This document shows, one piece after another, positions 31,290 through 42,659 of a stretch of DNA of 64,000 bases; position 1 is the first letter of the stretch, and each line of letters starts with the position of its first letter. The notes below the pieces were generated by a model. It was not told the DNA's origin. It saw only the letters and a program-made list of their open reading frames with translations, and did not search any database. The stretch covers positions 9,507,501 through 9,571,500 of the forward strand of contig CANUEZ040000156.1 in NCBI GenBank assembly GCA_948099385.1, in the 5' to 3' direction. The stretch is from Fasciola hepatica. Taxonomy: Eukaryota > Platyhelminthes > Trematoda > Plagiorchiida > Fasciolidae. A program made the translations under genes and the position numbers.

Positions 31290-31760
31290 CCAAGTATTTG
31301 AAACGTGACAGACGCATCACCTACCGGTGTGGGAGTCGTTTTAGAACCGGATGCTCTATCGGTTTTGCGTATTTCCCGACGTCCCCGTCCTGCAAAAAGC
31401 AGATATTTCCAAATCAAACCTGACGCTTTGGTTGTATTTGGGCTGTTACCCGGAAGTATAAATTTTTGTTAGTGTACCCTTGGCTTTTGTAGCAGTCCAT
31501 GAGACCTTGAAGTTCAATTACAATCCGCACGGTTGTTTAGCAAAATCTTCAGCAGCCACGGTTCAGCGATGGAGCATCGCGTTGGCTGCATATTTACGCG
31601 ACATTCAGCAAGGGCCAGCGCAGTCCATTTGTCATGCCAGTTACTGTTCCCGTTACTTTCAAACAGAGGAGACTCCCACTATTTGCTGCCTTCTCACACA
31701 TCCGCTGCCTGTTAGTAGGTCGGAACATGGTTCGTAATACGAAGAAATATTACCTTGCAA
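31290..31760 (+). pseudogene. Gypsy (Saci-type) RNase H fragment
   Basis: The plus-strand peptide VTDASPTGVGVVLEPDAL is the start of a gypsy RNase H. After a frameshift it continues with ETLKFNYNPHGCLAKSSAA, TVQRWSIALAAY and ICHASYCSRYF, the end of RNase H and its connection to integrase. This lineage differs from the CsRn1-like elements nearby. Confidence 0.72.
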
Positions 31761-31901
31761 TCATCGAGCGTTTTTGGCGATGACAGTGAGTCGATGGTAA
31801 ACTAAAGTTTCCGGAGTTCTACAAACGTCGTGGGATAGTTTTCTAAACGAGCTGAGGTATTCTGTCTGAATGACTGAAAAGCTTTGCTTCAACGGTGCGC
31901 T

Positions 31902-32209
31902 TGTAGCAGTTGCCATCTTTATGCGCACTTTTACCACGTTTATTGTTTAACTGAACGCTGACTGCCAAGCGCGGTTGCCATTTGACCGTTGCTCTTGCGC
32001 ACGCTCTCACGCACACTCCTAAGTATACGCTAACCACTATCTCTCCCATTTGCCTTCTCGTTCTCACGGGTCGTGGAGAATACTGTTCTGGTTAACATAT
32101 TCGTACAGTGCCGAGCATTAGAGCAACGTGCAGGTGGTCCACGCAGTACAAAGGACCGAAGCACGCGTTTACTAAGGCAACCGCGAAGTAAGGTCTAACC
32201 AACCTTATA
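31902..32209 (+). repeat. LTR of the element 1 family, 308 bp
   Basis: Full-length, reading TGTAGCAG at the start and CTTATA at the end on the plus strand. Unlike the solo LTR at 19505 it has no matching flank duplication. A decayed protease-RT fragment in the same orientation starts directly after it, so it may be the 5' LTR of an internally deleted copy. Confidence 0.85.
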
Positions 32210-32212
32210 AAA

Positions 32213-32895
32213 CCGCTACGTTTTTGGTCCAAGACAAAGTCGCTGCGGTTAATTCAGTCAGCTTCCGCTTGTTTGTCCCAGTATCGGACACTTACGCGTC
32301 GGTGCCGCCAAAGTTTCTTCCAACCATCTGCGACATCTCAGAGGCAACACATGACGTAGTTCTCCATATCGCAACAAAATGGCCGCATACCCCTGCTAGC
32401 CTTAAGCGCCTCACCCCGGATTAGCTACAGATGGGGAAAGATGAGTTTGGCCATTTGTTATCCTTGAAATTATCAGTCCTTCGAACCGTCAATGGGTTTA
32501 CCACTAAACACGCATCGAAAATCAACTCCCCATGATTGGAAGTCGTGTGGTGACTATTGAGCAGTAAACAACACCACGATCGGTGATCGCTACCCCATTC
32601 CCCACATCAGCGAATTTTTTGGCTTGTTGAGCAAAACCTTATTTCTAAAATTGGTCTCGTCAAGGCCCAATACCCAATTCCGGTGACCTCAGAGGATATA
32701 CCAAAATCATCTTTATCATACCATCCGGTCTTTTCGAATTCCATTGTATGTCACATGGTTTGTGAAAGGCAACACGAACTTCCGGCGATTTTCAACCAAG
32801 TGCTCCACTATCTCGACCTAATGTTCGCTTATATCGAAAATAACCTGATCGCCAGTAACCCAGACACTACAATACCCAACGAGGTTGGGCGAACG
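32213..32895 (+). pseudogene. CsRn1-like protease-RT fragment
   Basis: The plus-strand frames show ICDISEATHDVVLHIATK and LKRLTPD (the protease-RT junction). After losses come IGLVKAQYPIPVTSEDIPK and then LMFAYIENNLIASNPD, a damaged version of the catalytic box in which YIDD has become YIEN. Gag and most of RT are missing. Confidence 0.65.
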
Positions 32896-32899
32896 ATGG

Positions 32900-35199
32900 G
32901 CTGACTTTGGGTTAAAATTTCTCCTGACATGTCCCCTGAGAGCTTGCACAAAAGTTCGTGAAAGCTCATAAGAAATATTATAACAAGGATACCGCAATAT
33001 TTATTGATGTTTTTATGCTTTAGAAAAACAGCACATTTTGTCGAACTGAATGTCCTTGTGACTAGGCTGTGCTGTACTGATTTTCTTTATTCTATGCTGA
33101 TAGGATCCGCTGTTCGGTTTTTCTAGGGAGAAAACAGATTCTTCACTCATATAGATAACTAATAGGCATTTTTACCGTTTATTTTAACTGTGGCATATTG
33201 TTATCTATCCGTAAATGTAATACCAACTATATATATATATATGCATTTAAATGTATATATGCATATACCTCCCTGGACATTGGGGTATTCGTTCTGTAGT
33301 GTAACTTTTGTGTGATTCATGCAATACTGAGTGCTAATCTCCATGTCAAGTTGGTCATTCATATTCAGATTCTGGGAATCAGAATACTTTGCTATGCCTG
33401 AAGAGGCGAGGTGGGAGAGTTATTGGAGGCGCAAAAAGGCCGTCAGTGCAAAATGACTCATTTTTTGGCGAGGCGACATTATGAGAGCACCGACGCTCGT
33501 GGCCTAAATCGTAGTTAACGGATACGCTAAGAAAAACCGAGTATTGTCAAGTATTTCTCCAGTCTTAATTCGTAATAGATACGGTTTCTCCTTGTGTCCA
33601 CGCCGTTAGAACAAAACCACAAGAGTTTGGTCAACGGCAGTCTTGGGGGTCTGTCACTCTTTTAACCGGCGGTCTACTCACCACTAGCGCATCGAATTCA
33701 ATCACACATGCAGGTTAGTGTATTTGTATTGCTTCAATGTTTTCAGCCGGTTGAGAAATACAGCTTGGAAGAACTGTGTGTGCCGAAGTCATAGTGGAAG
33801 CCTTTCTACTATCCTTGTTCAATGATTTTATGACCTTCAAGCTAACCACAAGGCAACGTTGTGACGCTTCGCACACTCTGAGCTAACATTTACCGGGTAT
33901 GTCGCCTTATCCAAGGGCAATATCTCGTACACAAGGGTTGTGAGATGCTGCTATAGTAGACGTTTGAGAGCGGCTGGTGAACGTGTCCCCTATTGGGTCC
34001 AGCAGCGAAATGCCAACGATATCCCCTCTATCAAACGAATAGAGACGACGCAAGTCGGTTTACATATGCAAGGTGTATTTTATATATCTTGGCACCGAAA
34101 CGGCACTGATACGAGAAATATACCGAACGGAAAACGAAACCCAACGGCTGTGGAGAAAGCGAACCGCGAGTGCGTACAATCGGCGAACGACCTAAAGTGA
34201 AAGTGACTCAAAACGAGGTCGGAGGAAACCTCGGAGTAGTCAGTCCAGTAAAACGTACACAACCGAACAACACTATGAGGTCGATATCAAACGTCGGAAA
34301 AGATCGTAGAGAAAATAGATCCAAATTGGTGTCCAGAAAACAGTCATTTTCTCAGAACAATCGAGGTCACTACACAGCTATCGGTTTCCCTTATGAATCG
34401 CATTTAGGAAAAATCAGGTCTTTCATCGAGAGACCCATTGGACCAGTTACATAATTATACCGAAGAATTCACGAAGTCAACAACATGCTTTCCGAAGGGA
34501 AGGTAATGTAGCTCCGGATGATATTTTCCTTTTCATTCGTGCAGCACGCATTCATCCTGTGTTCCGCACGCTTTTCACTCCATTATGCAACCAGATTAAA
34601 ATACCATCCTCAACAAGAGCCCCGAAAAGATTAAAATTTGAACGATAATGCATTTTTTCGATGTTTTTTTGTTTTAGACAATTTTTCACACGGTTTACCG
34701 TCAAATCTTTTGTCCGTGGATAAAGCACTATCGGTCACATTCGCTGCACCCATTCACGCAATCACTTGTTGGTGTTTATCACCTTTCAATAACCTCTAGT
34801 ACGCCGTTGTTCCAATTTTGCCTACTTCCACACAAATTTTTGTTTTCTCCTTCACTTTCCTAGACGAAGTATTTGCATTTGAGAGTGACTACGGAAGGCG
34901 CCCATTGGGCCCGGATTGGTGTTAGCCAGCTGCTGGTTTGGAAGTGCGCAACAAAAAGCAATTTCGAAAACACAGGCTCGGTGCTGTCGTCTAGGGCAAG
35001 ACAACGAAAATCATTGTCTTCGACTAAAACCTAGACGCTGTTCATTCCCTCCCAAGGTTCACAGAAAACCTGCTTCTGCCGTTGGAAGAGATGAAGCACT
35101 GGTTTATCAAAACTGGAAATCGAGGTAATACAAGACGAGAAAGCATACGCTCAAATGATCTTTTCCTTCGGATCAAATCTCAAGCCGCTTTTTCATTTG
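32900..35199. other. Unassigned stretch
   Basis: No gene or transposon domain was recognised. A short (TA)n run with ATGCAT repeats lies at about 33225-33270. Several frames of 60-95 codons (for example 33940-34200 and 34170-34454, plus strand) lack motifs. Confidence 0.4.
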
Positions 35200-35219
35200 A
35201 CATTGTTTTATTCTTTTTC

Positions 35220-35450
35220 AGCTGACTGTTCTTAGGACCACACATTTCACGCACAAACCTCAGGTCATCCGATCAACCTGCACTCAAAAGCATCAGACTC
35301 GAGTTTCCTTCTTGTTAGAGCTCATCAGTGGCGCATATCCTCTTCCACACCCAAGGGTCGAACCCAAGCCCTCTAACGTCAAAGGCTTGTGTGTTACCAC
35401 AGCGCAACCCCGTTCCCTTCCGGGCTGATCCGATCCACAAAGGTGAGCCT
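35220..35450 (-). repeat. SINE-like repeat, family B, copy 1
   Basis: On the minus strand a tRNA-like head is visible: A-box-like TTGCGCTGTGGTAACAC and B box GGGTTCGACCC (about 35349-35359). The body (GAGCTCTAACAA, CTCGAG, GATCGGATGACCT) recurs at 54845-54995. Head and body differ from SINE family A. Confidence 0.6.
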
Positions 35451-36099
35451 GTACAGATGTCGACTTCCATGACAGCCAGGGATGCCCGACGGCTTTGAAT
35501 GGAGACACGGTACCTACCCCGGTAACTCCAAGCGAATGCCTCCCTCCAGGTCAGGCCTTCTTCATTGAGTGTAACCAGCACCTCTTCAGGCATTCTGAAG
35601 CTTAGCGCCAGTTTGTCAGAAATCACAACTCTAAACGTTCCTCAGATTTTGCTTAGAGTTTATATGATATCTCCCCGTTTCATTGTTTATATATGTTTTG
35701 ATACAAAAAATACTAGATAGTAATCCGTTTTGTTGAAAACAATTTTCAATCAGACAAATTTCTGGAAACCGCGAGCGAAAACGCTTCCTTGTCCAACGTC
35801 TCCCCTAGTGCGGCTGTCTCACTTTTCTACAGCTCAATATTTTCGATCCGGTAACCAAACAACACAAGAACGATGGACGTCTTCCGAGAATTTTGTAAGA
35901 AGCAGTCTTAGAATCAGAAATGTGCACAAGGCTTCGGCATGTCGTTTTTGTACTAAACTTGGGGATTTTCACAAACAGTTTTTCGTATCAGTGGTAAATT
36001 AGTGGTTCAGATAGATAATAGATAATGGGTGGGTGGTCCTAGAAACATGTAGTCAATGTGGATTAAGATAAGAGGAGGTACCCATTCCCGGCAATTTTT

Positions 36100-36215
36100 C
36101 CATCACTGGGCGTAGCCCAGCACGCTCCCAACTGGGAGCATATAGGGCCGCTAGACGTTTTCATTGATGTAGCCCAAAGTTAGCCCAGCGTTGGCCCAAC
36201 TCTGCCTGATGGGCA
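36100..36215. repeat. Cluster of short palindromes
   Basis: CTGGGC-GTA-GCCCAG at 36106-36120 and GCTCCCA-AC-TGGGAGC at 36124-36139 are followed by TAGCCCAGCGTTGGCCCAAC at 36181-36200. It may be the terminus of a palindrome-rich DNA element. Confidence 0.45.
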
Positions 36216-36251
36216 TAACTGGTGGCGCGCTGAGAGTGCTGCTCATGTCCT

Positions 36252-36950
36252 TCACTTACTAAAGACCGCCAGAACGACCGATGGGAGGGAAGATCGATTA
36301 TCGACGCAGTTTAACTGGCAAGATTGGGAATATATCTCTGATGATAACCCAGTAGAGAAAGTAATTAGACGAAATGATTCGGAAGCAAGCGCGTTGGATA
36401 ACAGAGCGAAACGGTTGAGGTCGGGGAAAAAGCCGTGAGCATCAATAAAATAAAGCAAACCATTGAATTTAGAAGTGGGAAACACATACTTATCATGGTC
36501 GATGGCTACATCATGTTTCAGAAATTTGTCCAGCAATGAACGTAAATGGTCACCACATACATATTCGGTGTTCTGCAAAATATCAGAGGAACTCTAAGAC
36601 CGAAAGACAGAAAATAATGTTGATAAAAATCAAAAGGCGTATTTTTGGTGGTTAGTTCAAGGGATTGCCCGCCAAGTGGAATCTGTAAAATGCATCTTCC
36701 AGAACCGCTTTGGAGGAATGCTTTGAACTATGAAGTTGATGAAGCACGTCCTCAGTTTCGAGACCGGCACAAGCGGACTTTTTGGGCAAATTGTTCAAGG
36801 TGATGCGAAAATGCCCACAGGACATGGGAGTTTTGCCGTCGCTTTTAGACAGAGTCACAGTCGGCGTGGCCCATGCTGAGGAACCCACCGCTGCCAAAGC
36901 TCCCTTATGGACCAAATCGTGTAATATTTTCTTCACGGGCTCACGAAGTC
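36252..36950 (-). pseudogene. Gypsy RT fragment (Saci-type lineage)
   Basis: The minus-strand peptide includes SSAWATPTVTLSKSDGKTP and CGHFRITLNNLPK. After a gap it continues with VAIDHDKYVFPTSKFNGLLYFIDAHGF (given here as VAIDHDKYVF and GLLYFIDAHGF), the region after the catalytic box. The box itself is lost between 36580 and 36650. It belongs to the same broad lineage as the RNase H at 31290. Confidence 0.7.
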
Positions 36951-37010
36951 CGAGAGGAACAATGCCGTTAGGTAGCTAAACCTCACTACACCAGCTCCAT
37001 ATTAAACATT

Positions 37011-37407
37011 GTCTTCAGTCCTTTGTACTGCGGGAACCACTTGCATGTTACTCTAATGCCCGGCACGGTACGAATATGTTAACCAGAACGGTATTCTCCA
37101 CGACCCGTGAGAACGAGGTGATTGGTAGAGATAGAAGTTAGCGTGCATTAAGCAGCGTGAGAAAGAGCAACGGGCAAATGGCAACCGCACTTGGCAGTCA
37201 GCTCTCAGTCCAGTTCAGTTCAGCTCAGTTCAGTCCAGTTCAGTTCAGTTCATTTTCCACAGGACAACAGTGGTCGAGACCAATCGAGCTTAAAGATTGT
37301 TGCGTTGTCCACTAGTTTCCTTGCCCCCCCCCCACACTGCGCGCCGAATGTTTTGTCCTGCACCAATAAACGTGTTAAAAGCATGAACGCAGGTGGCTAT
37401 CGCCACA
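37011..37407 (-). repeat. Diverged gypsy LTR
   Basis: It shares CCTTTGTACTGCG, GTACGAATATGTTAACCAGAAC, here trimmed to TATGTTAACCAGAAC, and CTCCACGACCCGTGAGAACG with the 308-bp LTR family but differs elsewhere. In minus orientation it begins TGTGGCGATAGCC. It contains a (CAGTT)n-like tract at 37198-37255 and a C11 run near 37325-37335. It lies just upstream of the RT fragment at 36252-36950. Confidence 0.6.
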
Positions 37408-38129
37408 GTGCGCAGTTTCTTGAGTTTGGGAGAGCCGATAACCCCAACATAAACGGGATCCATCTTGATGACACCAGTAACTTTGCCGAACACAGGACCG
37501 TTGAAAATTACACAAAAACCCACCGAAACTACTGCACGATTGACGCAGTTCGACCCAATGATGGGGCGGCACATTGCACATCCAACATGTTCTACCAATT
37601 TCTTTCCATTTTACTGCACACGTTTTATTGTTTTATCGAACAAATGAACACATTTTTAACCAACCCGCAAGTGGTTACGTATGAACCAAACTTACGGATG
37701 TGGAAAAAAGCTATTTTCGGCGCGTCTTTCAGACGTGCGCGATAACTAATGCCTGTTTTGGTGATTTACACAGTCCACGATAACTGCAAAGATACAACTC
37801 ACGACAACTGCTGAGGGAGAAAGCGGGAGGCCCGAAATGTGTATGATAGGTGAATTCCTGTTATTTTACTTTCAGCGGAAAGGAAAACTTTGTTGCAAGT
37901 ATGTGTCACCAGCTGTAACTTACTTGAAGTCAAACTGAGGAAACACACCCCCCCCCCCCGTGATATTCATTTAGCGCTCCGGGACGCGCAACAGGCTGAG
38001 TGAAAGGGTTCTTCCTTTCACCTAGCCAGGCAACTTCTGGAAATTCCACGAGGTCCACAAAACATAGGTGAGCATATTTACTTGAATAAATTAATAGACG
38101 TTTATGAGTATATGTACATGTAAATATCG
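37408..38129. other. Unassigned stretch
   Basis: No known domain was recognised. A run of about eleven C lies near 37949-37959. Confidence 0.35.
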
Positions 38130-38205
38130 GAACTTTTGGCTTGTTGCCCGTTCCATAGGTCATTCTTGGGATGCAGCAAGTATTTGGCACGTGGGTTACT
38201 GAGTA
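38130..38205 (+). repeat. LTR2 3' fragment, inverted relative to the adjacent LTR2
   Basis: TGGCTTGTTGCCCGTTCCAT and the bases after it are the reverse complement of the start of the LTR2 copy at 38324. The pair forms an interrupted inverted repeat of about 75 bp per arm. Confidence 0.7.
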
Positions 38206-38323
38206 TATATGTATGGAGCTACATATACATATGCACGTCTATAGATCCATATACGAATATATATTTTCTTATATGGACTTATAAACATGCATGTGTGTAT
38301 AAGTAGCTCTATACATATATATT

Positions 38324-38733
38324 TAGTAATCCACATACCAAATACTCACTGGATCCCAAGAATGACCTATGGAACGGGCAACAAGCCAGAAGTTCCGACG
38401 CATGCCAAAAACGGTAAAAGTCGGTGGGGTAGATGGAGGGCTTTTTGTATTGAAACAATGTCTTTCACGTTTACGATTGGGAGCGACGCCGTACGCGATA
38501 CTAGCAAAGGGAGCTAAACGTTCAACCATCCGCAAGTAGAGCAATCGAAAATGTGTTCTTCAATTGGCGGACACTAATCGTCCTTACTGCAAGCAGACAA
38601 ACAACGCACAGCCCTGTGGCATCGAACAACATACAAACTGCTTAAATCTAAGTGCTAATTGGCTATGTTTGTCTGGAGTAACTTTCGGCCATGAATTTAC
38701 ACATTCAAACTTGGTCATCTCCAGGTCACTACA
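38324..38733 (-). repeat. Solo LTR2, about 410 bp
   Basis: Colinear without indels with the LTR of element 2 at 30086-30495. It sits inside TATA-rich sequence on both sides, which makes any target duplication ambiguous. No internal element sequence adjoins it. Confidence 0.75.
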
Positions 38734-38847
38734 TATATGCATATATATATGCTTACGTACATATATACATGGATACAAACGTATATATATACATATATTT
38801 TTATAGGTTAGTATGTAAATCTGTATGAATATATGTATCTGTGCATA

Positions 38848-38965
38848 GTCGCAAACCGGTTCCGGACCGGATCCGGACCGGTTCCGGTAGCTTGCCGGTA
38901 ACTTGCCGGTTGCTTGCCGGTATTTTTACCGGTGGGGTGCCGGCAACGGAAGGGCACACCGGAAT
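38848..38965. repeat. CCGG-rich degenerate repeat block
   Basis: A GC-rich island with at least ten CCGG motifs (ACCGGTTCCGGACCGG, then CTTGCCGGT recurring about every 10-12 bp) lies within AT-rich TATATA sequence. It does not encode a recognisable product. Confidence 0.8.
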
Positions 38966-39308
38966 CAAGCCGAAATCGGCGCACGACTTCGATCCACTTT
39001 TAAATTCAAACCCGATTTTCGAAATATATATATGTTTATACATATATATGTATAGATGCTGTATACCTAAGTATATATTTTCGGAATTTCATATATTTAT
39101 ATACATACTACCGTTGCTTCCATTGGCGCAGACAAAACAGGAGTGCATGGGCTACCGGCCTCCGTTGCCTAACTACCAACAGATAGCCTGCGCACTCGTA
39201 CTTGTTAAAGGTAGCAGCCACAACATCAGGGCTGCATGGTAACCACCACATAAAAAAGGACAAGTGCAGTTCGGATTTACCCCAATGGTTACCAAAACTG
39301 CAAAGCAT

Positions 39309-39528
39309 AGTGATCAGCCGACCATACCCTGTCTATCACTTGGTAAACTGTACGTTTCGCACCAGCGGCAACCGCAAGCGCTACTTTCGACACATTTCCT
39401 CGGCACATGCCAGCGTGCGGTCTCTGTACCCAGGCCCTGCGGGAATACTTGCCGTTGACACTCCACGGTCTTTTCTCGTTGACTTCTTTGACGGACGCGA
39501 TAGTAGAAGCTGAAGGAGTGTGCCCTTC
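39309..39528 (+). repeat. 220-bp direct repeat, candidate 5' LTR of element 4
   Basis: Nearly identical to 44759-44978 in the same orientation, starting GTGATCAGCCG and ending near GTGTGCCC. The two copies bracket a plus-strand gypsy element, so LTRs are the simplest reading. A primer-site-like stretch, TCACCCCGCCGAAGTGA, follows at about 39565-39581. Exact ends are uncertain. Confidence 0.6.
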
Positions 39529-39829
39529 AATAATAGATGGACCCATTCCACTTATAAATTTTGTATCACCCCGCCGAAGTGACCCGGCCAGGTCAAGTCT
39601 TCGGTAGTTTTTCCCTCACTTCTTCCGCCATATGTTCGGTCTAATACTAGTTAGAGTTTTTTCACAGCGTTTTCGTGTCTCCATTGGGCATTTTTTTAAC
39701 TCCGTGCATTTTGTTCATCGTCACTACTGCATGGGTCAATTTTTCATTCCCACTGGTTCCGAGACTTCGCATATCCGAAGATTTCAACAAAATTTTGGGA
39801 TTCCGGGCGAGTCCATTTCCACAGGGTAC

Positions 39830-40670
39830 CTGTCTCACAATCTTACAACAGAAAGTCTAAGCCCGAGTATGAACCGGAGTGCCATGCAGTGCACATGGAA
39901 ATACCGGAATCCGTACCGGAAGATCCGGAAGTGTTCATTGCCATCCTCATGTCTCGTTTCCAGAAGGCTCGCATATCTAGCCAGCAGTCCAAATACAATA
40001 AACTGCCCTCGGCAATCCCTGCAAGTATCATCCCACAAATGCGAAATATCTGTATGAACCCACCGGATCACAACCCGTACCACACTCCAGGAAGCTCTGA
40101 TCAGGCGCGTGGCCGAGTTGGAAGAAAAAAGTATCCAACATGTTCTCTCCAAAGTCCAGCTGTGAAAAATGGCCCCGTCGCAGTTTTTACGGAAGATGCC
40201 TTCATCGGTAGGTACGAAGTCCATGGACGACCCAGTCTTGCATAAACTATGGATAGCCTCCACTATATGCTCAGAGTATAGTTATCGTTCTAATACAAGG
40301 TTAGACTTTGAATAAGTGCACAAAGGCTGTAGATAAGGTCCTCAAGCAGGCCCGCACTTTTACTCCACAGTCCCACGCATCCACTAATACCGCTGTTACT
40401 CCACCAGATCCCGCCGTCATCTCCGCCTCGACAATCGCCCAGCGCGACGCACCAAGTAGCAAAGCTGACATTCAGATTTAATGCCAGCAGGTCCGCCATT
40501 TCGTACAGACGGTGGAACAGCACGAGGCTACCACAATTGTTCTGCGTTCTCGAAGCCAAAACCGGCGCCGTTCTACCGCAAAAGCCCTGAGAACAAAGGC
40601 ATAATCCGGCTAGTGTTATTATCACCGCCATTCCAGACTCCAGGCAGGTAAATGCGAACCGCCTTGTATT
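39830..40670 (+). pseudogene. Element 4 Gag
   Basis: Capsid-like residues PESVPEDPEVFIAILMSRF and IPASIIPQMRNICMNPPDH are followed by a degenerate middle. The nucleocapsid motif CYYHRHSRLQAGKCEPPC lies at 40614-40667 with intact C-X2-H-X9-C-X3-C spacing. Frameshifts are present. Confidence 0.7.
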
Positions 40671-41199
40671 TACCTTACCCGTTTGAGGGAGCTGCTATGC
40701 CGAGAAGTGATGGCGACGACCTCTTCGAGTGCGCCTGTCCCTAGTCGCCTCATTTACGCGAAAGACAGGCCCGCCGGTATGAGTTCCCCAATCTACAAGG
40801 GAGCGAAGTTAAGGTTTCAAAATGGACCACTGTCTCCCCTACAGTTCTAACACTGCTAGCCGCCAAAGGCACTCCAATCCCAACATACGGCCGTCAATTT
40901 CGCACCTTACACCTTGGTTTACGTCGTTCTTTCAAGTGGGTTTTCTTTATCGTCCAAGTACACCAAACCATTCTAGGCTTAGATTTTTTAGGTCACGGTC
41001 CAGTAGTCGACCCCGGCAAGCGGAGGCTAGTAGATCGAGTCATATCAAACTTCGTGGTTGGTTCCTTAACTGAGGCGCAGCCTCCAGCGATCCATACGCC
41101 AATTCCTACTTCCGAACCAGAATTAGGCGGTGTATTCAACGAACACCACAATCTTGTCCGCCCTAACAAAAGCTTGCCTTCAATCAATACTGGAGTAGC

Positions 41200-41950
41200 C
41201 CATCACATCTTCACACAGAGACCACCAGCCTATGCTCTACCACGCAGGTTAGCTCCAGCCAAGCTCCGTGTAGCTCGCTCAGTGTTCCAGCATATGCTCG
41301 ACCAGGGAATTATCCGGCCCTCATACAGCCGGTGGGCATGGTCCCGAGGAAATCACCCGACGGCTGGACACCGTGCGGAGACTATCGTTCACTCAACCGA
41401 GTGACCACGACCGACCGATATCCCGTTCTGCACATCACGGACCTCACAGCTGGTTTGGCGGGTAAGGTAATTTCCAGTCGACTAGAATTAGTGTGTACAT
41501 GTAACCAAAAACCGGTAGCTGAAGCTGGTATCCTCAAAACAGCCGTAACGACTACTTTCGATCTTTTCGAGTTTCTGCGAATGCATTTTGGACTTCGCAG
41601 CGCAGTGCAAACCTTCCAGCATTTCATCGATATGGTATGTAGTGGTTTAGATTTTGCGTTCGCTTATCTGGACGATATCCCAATTGCCAGCTCGTCTAAG
41701 ACAGAACACCTAGCATATCTACGCACGCTTTGCGACCACCTATATAAACGCGGGGTCGCCGTCAAAGCGAAGAAATGTGTAACGGCTGTTGACGCCATCG
41801 AATTCCCAGGCTTAGAGGTTACTTCCACATGGATCATACCATTGCAAGATAAAAGGCAAGTTATTTTAGACTACTCAGAACCTACGTCATTCAAGTAACT
41901 ACGGCTTTTCGGCGAGTTAGTCAACTTTTATCGGTGCTACATTCCTCATT
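41200..41950 (+). pseudogene. Element 4 reverse transcriptase
   Basis: RT blocks: LPRRLAPAKLRVARSVF, PCGDYRSLNRVTTTDRYPV, TTTFDLFEFLRMHFGLRSA and an intact-looking FAYLDDIPIASSS box, then IEFPGLEVTS. One frame change occurs near 41335. It stops after residues YRCYIPHCA, where an insert begins. Upstream at about 40850-41060 the protease landmark ILGLDFLGH is readable. Confidence 0.75.
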
Positions 41951-41954
41951 GCGC

Positions 41955-42350
41955 CTAGTTAATGCATATATGTGTACATATTTCATACCTGTCTGGTTTC
42001 AGACAGTGTGCAATACGAAACATAGTACAATCGAGGAAGAATGGCAAGATAGTCTCAGTCCATGGTTTGTTTGTGGGTGCAATACTACCAGGTTGCCCAA
42101 GCCAAAGCAGGAGGTTTTCTTAGGGCTCAAAACCCGGAGCTTTTAGCTATCTAAAGTTTAATCCGCAAGGCGGTGGAAGGAAACGCGGGGTCCGTAACCT
42201 ACAGGAGTCCGGTGAGTGATTGCTCGGTTCATACGCCCTTCAGATGGGGCCGAACATCCTGGGTGCCCAGTGCAACCGTTCACATAACTGTAGAAAGACA
42301 AGGCGAGGCAGCTGGTTTTCACAGAAACCGCACGAGACGCGGCTGGTGTG
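41955..42350 (-). repeat. Insert in element 4, matching the LINE-A 5' region
   Basis: 42055-42275 aligns with 17310-17520. It separates the RT and RNase H-integrase parts of element 4, so it is a later insertion, probably a LINE fragment. Limits are approximate. Confidence 0.45.
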
Positions 42351-42659
42351 CTGGGGAAGGCTAGTAGCAACACAGACTCGTTATCACACCTAAAACCAAC
42401 CACCTTAACGGCTTTAGTCACCGACAAAGCCGCAGATGCTGGACTGCCAACATTTAGCCTCCCGTTGCACTTTTCTCCAAAAAACGGCAACCGGCCGAAT
42501 CCAAGCATGGCACTTTTGGCCACAAAACCCTTGCCATTTAAGTAGCCGCCCGTCACTTTAGGCACACTTCAGAAGGATGCGAATTAACGGTCCACACTAG
42601 ACATAGGCCAGTGACGCATGCACTGTGTGCCACCACGGGCAGATACTCTCGCAGTGAGT

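Noticed and set aside
37191..37745. 184-codon plus-strand frame
   Set aside because: It starts in a simple CAGTT-type repeat within a gypsy LTR and has no recognisable motif, so it is likely a chance frame.
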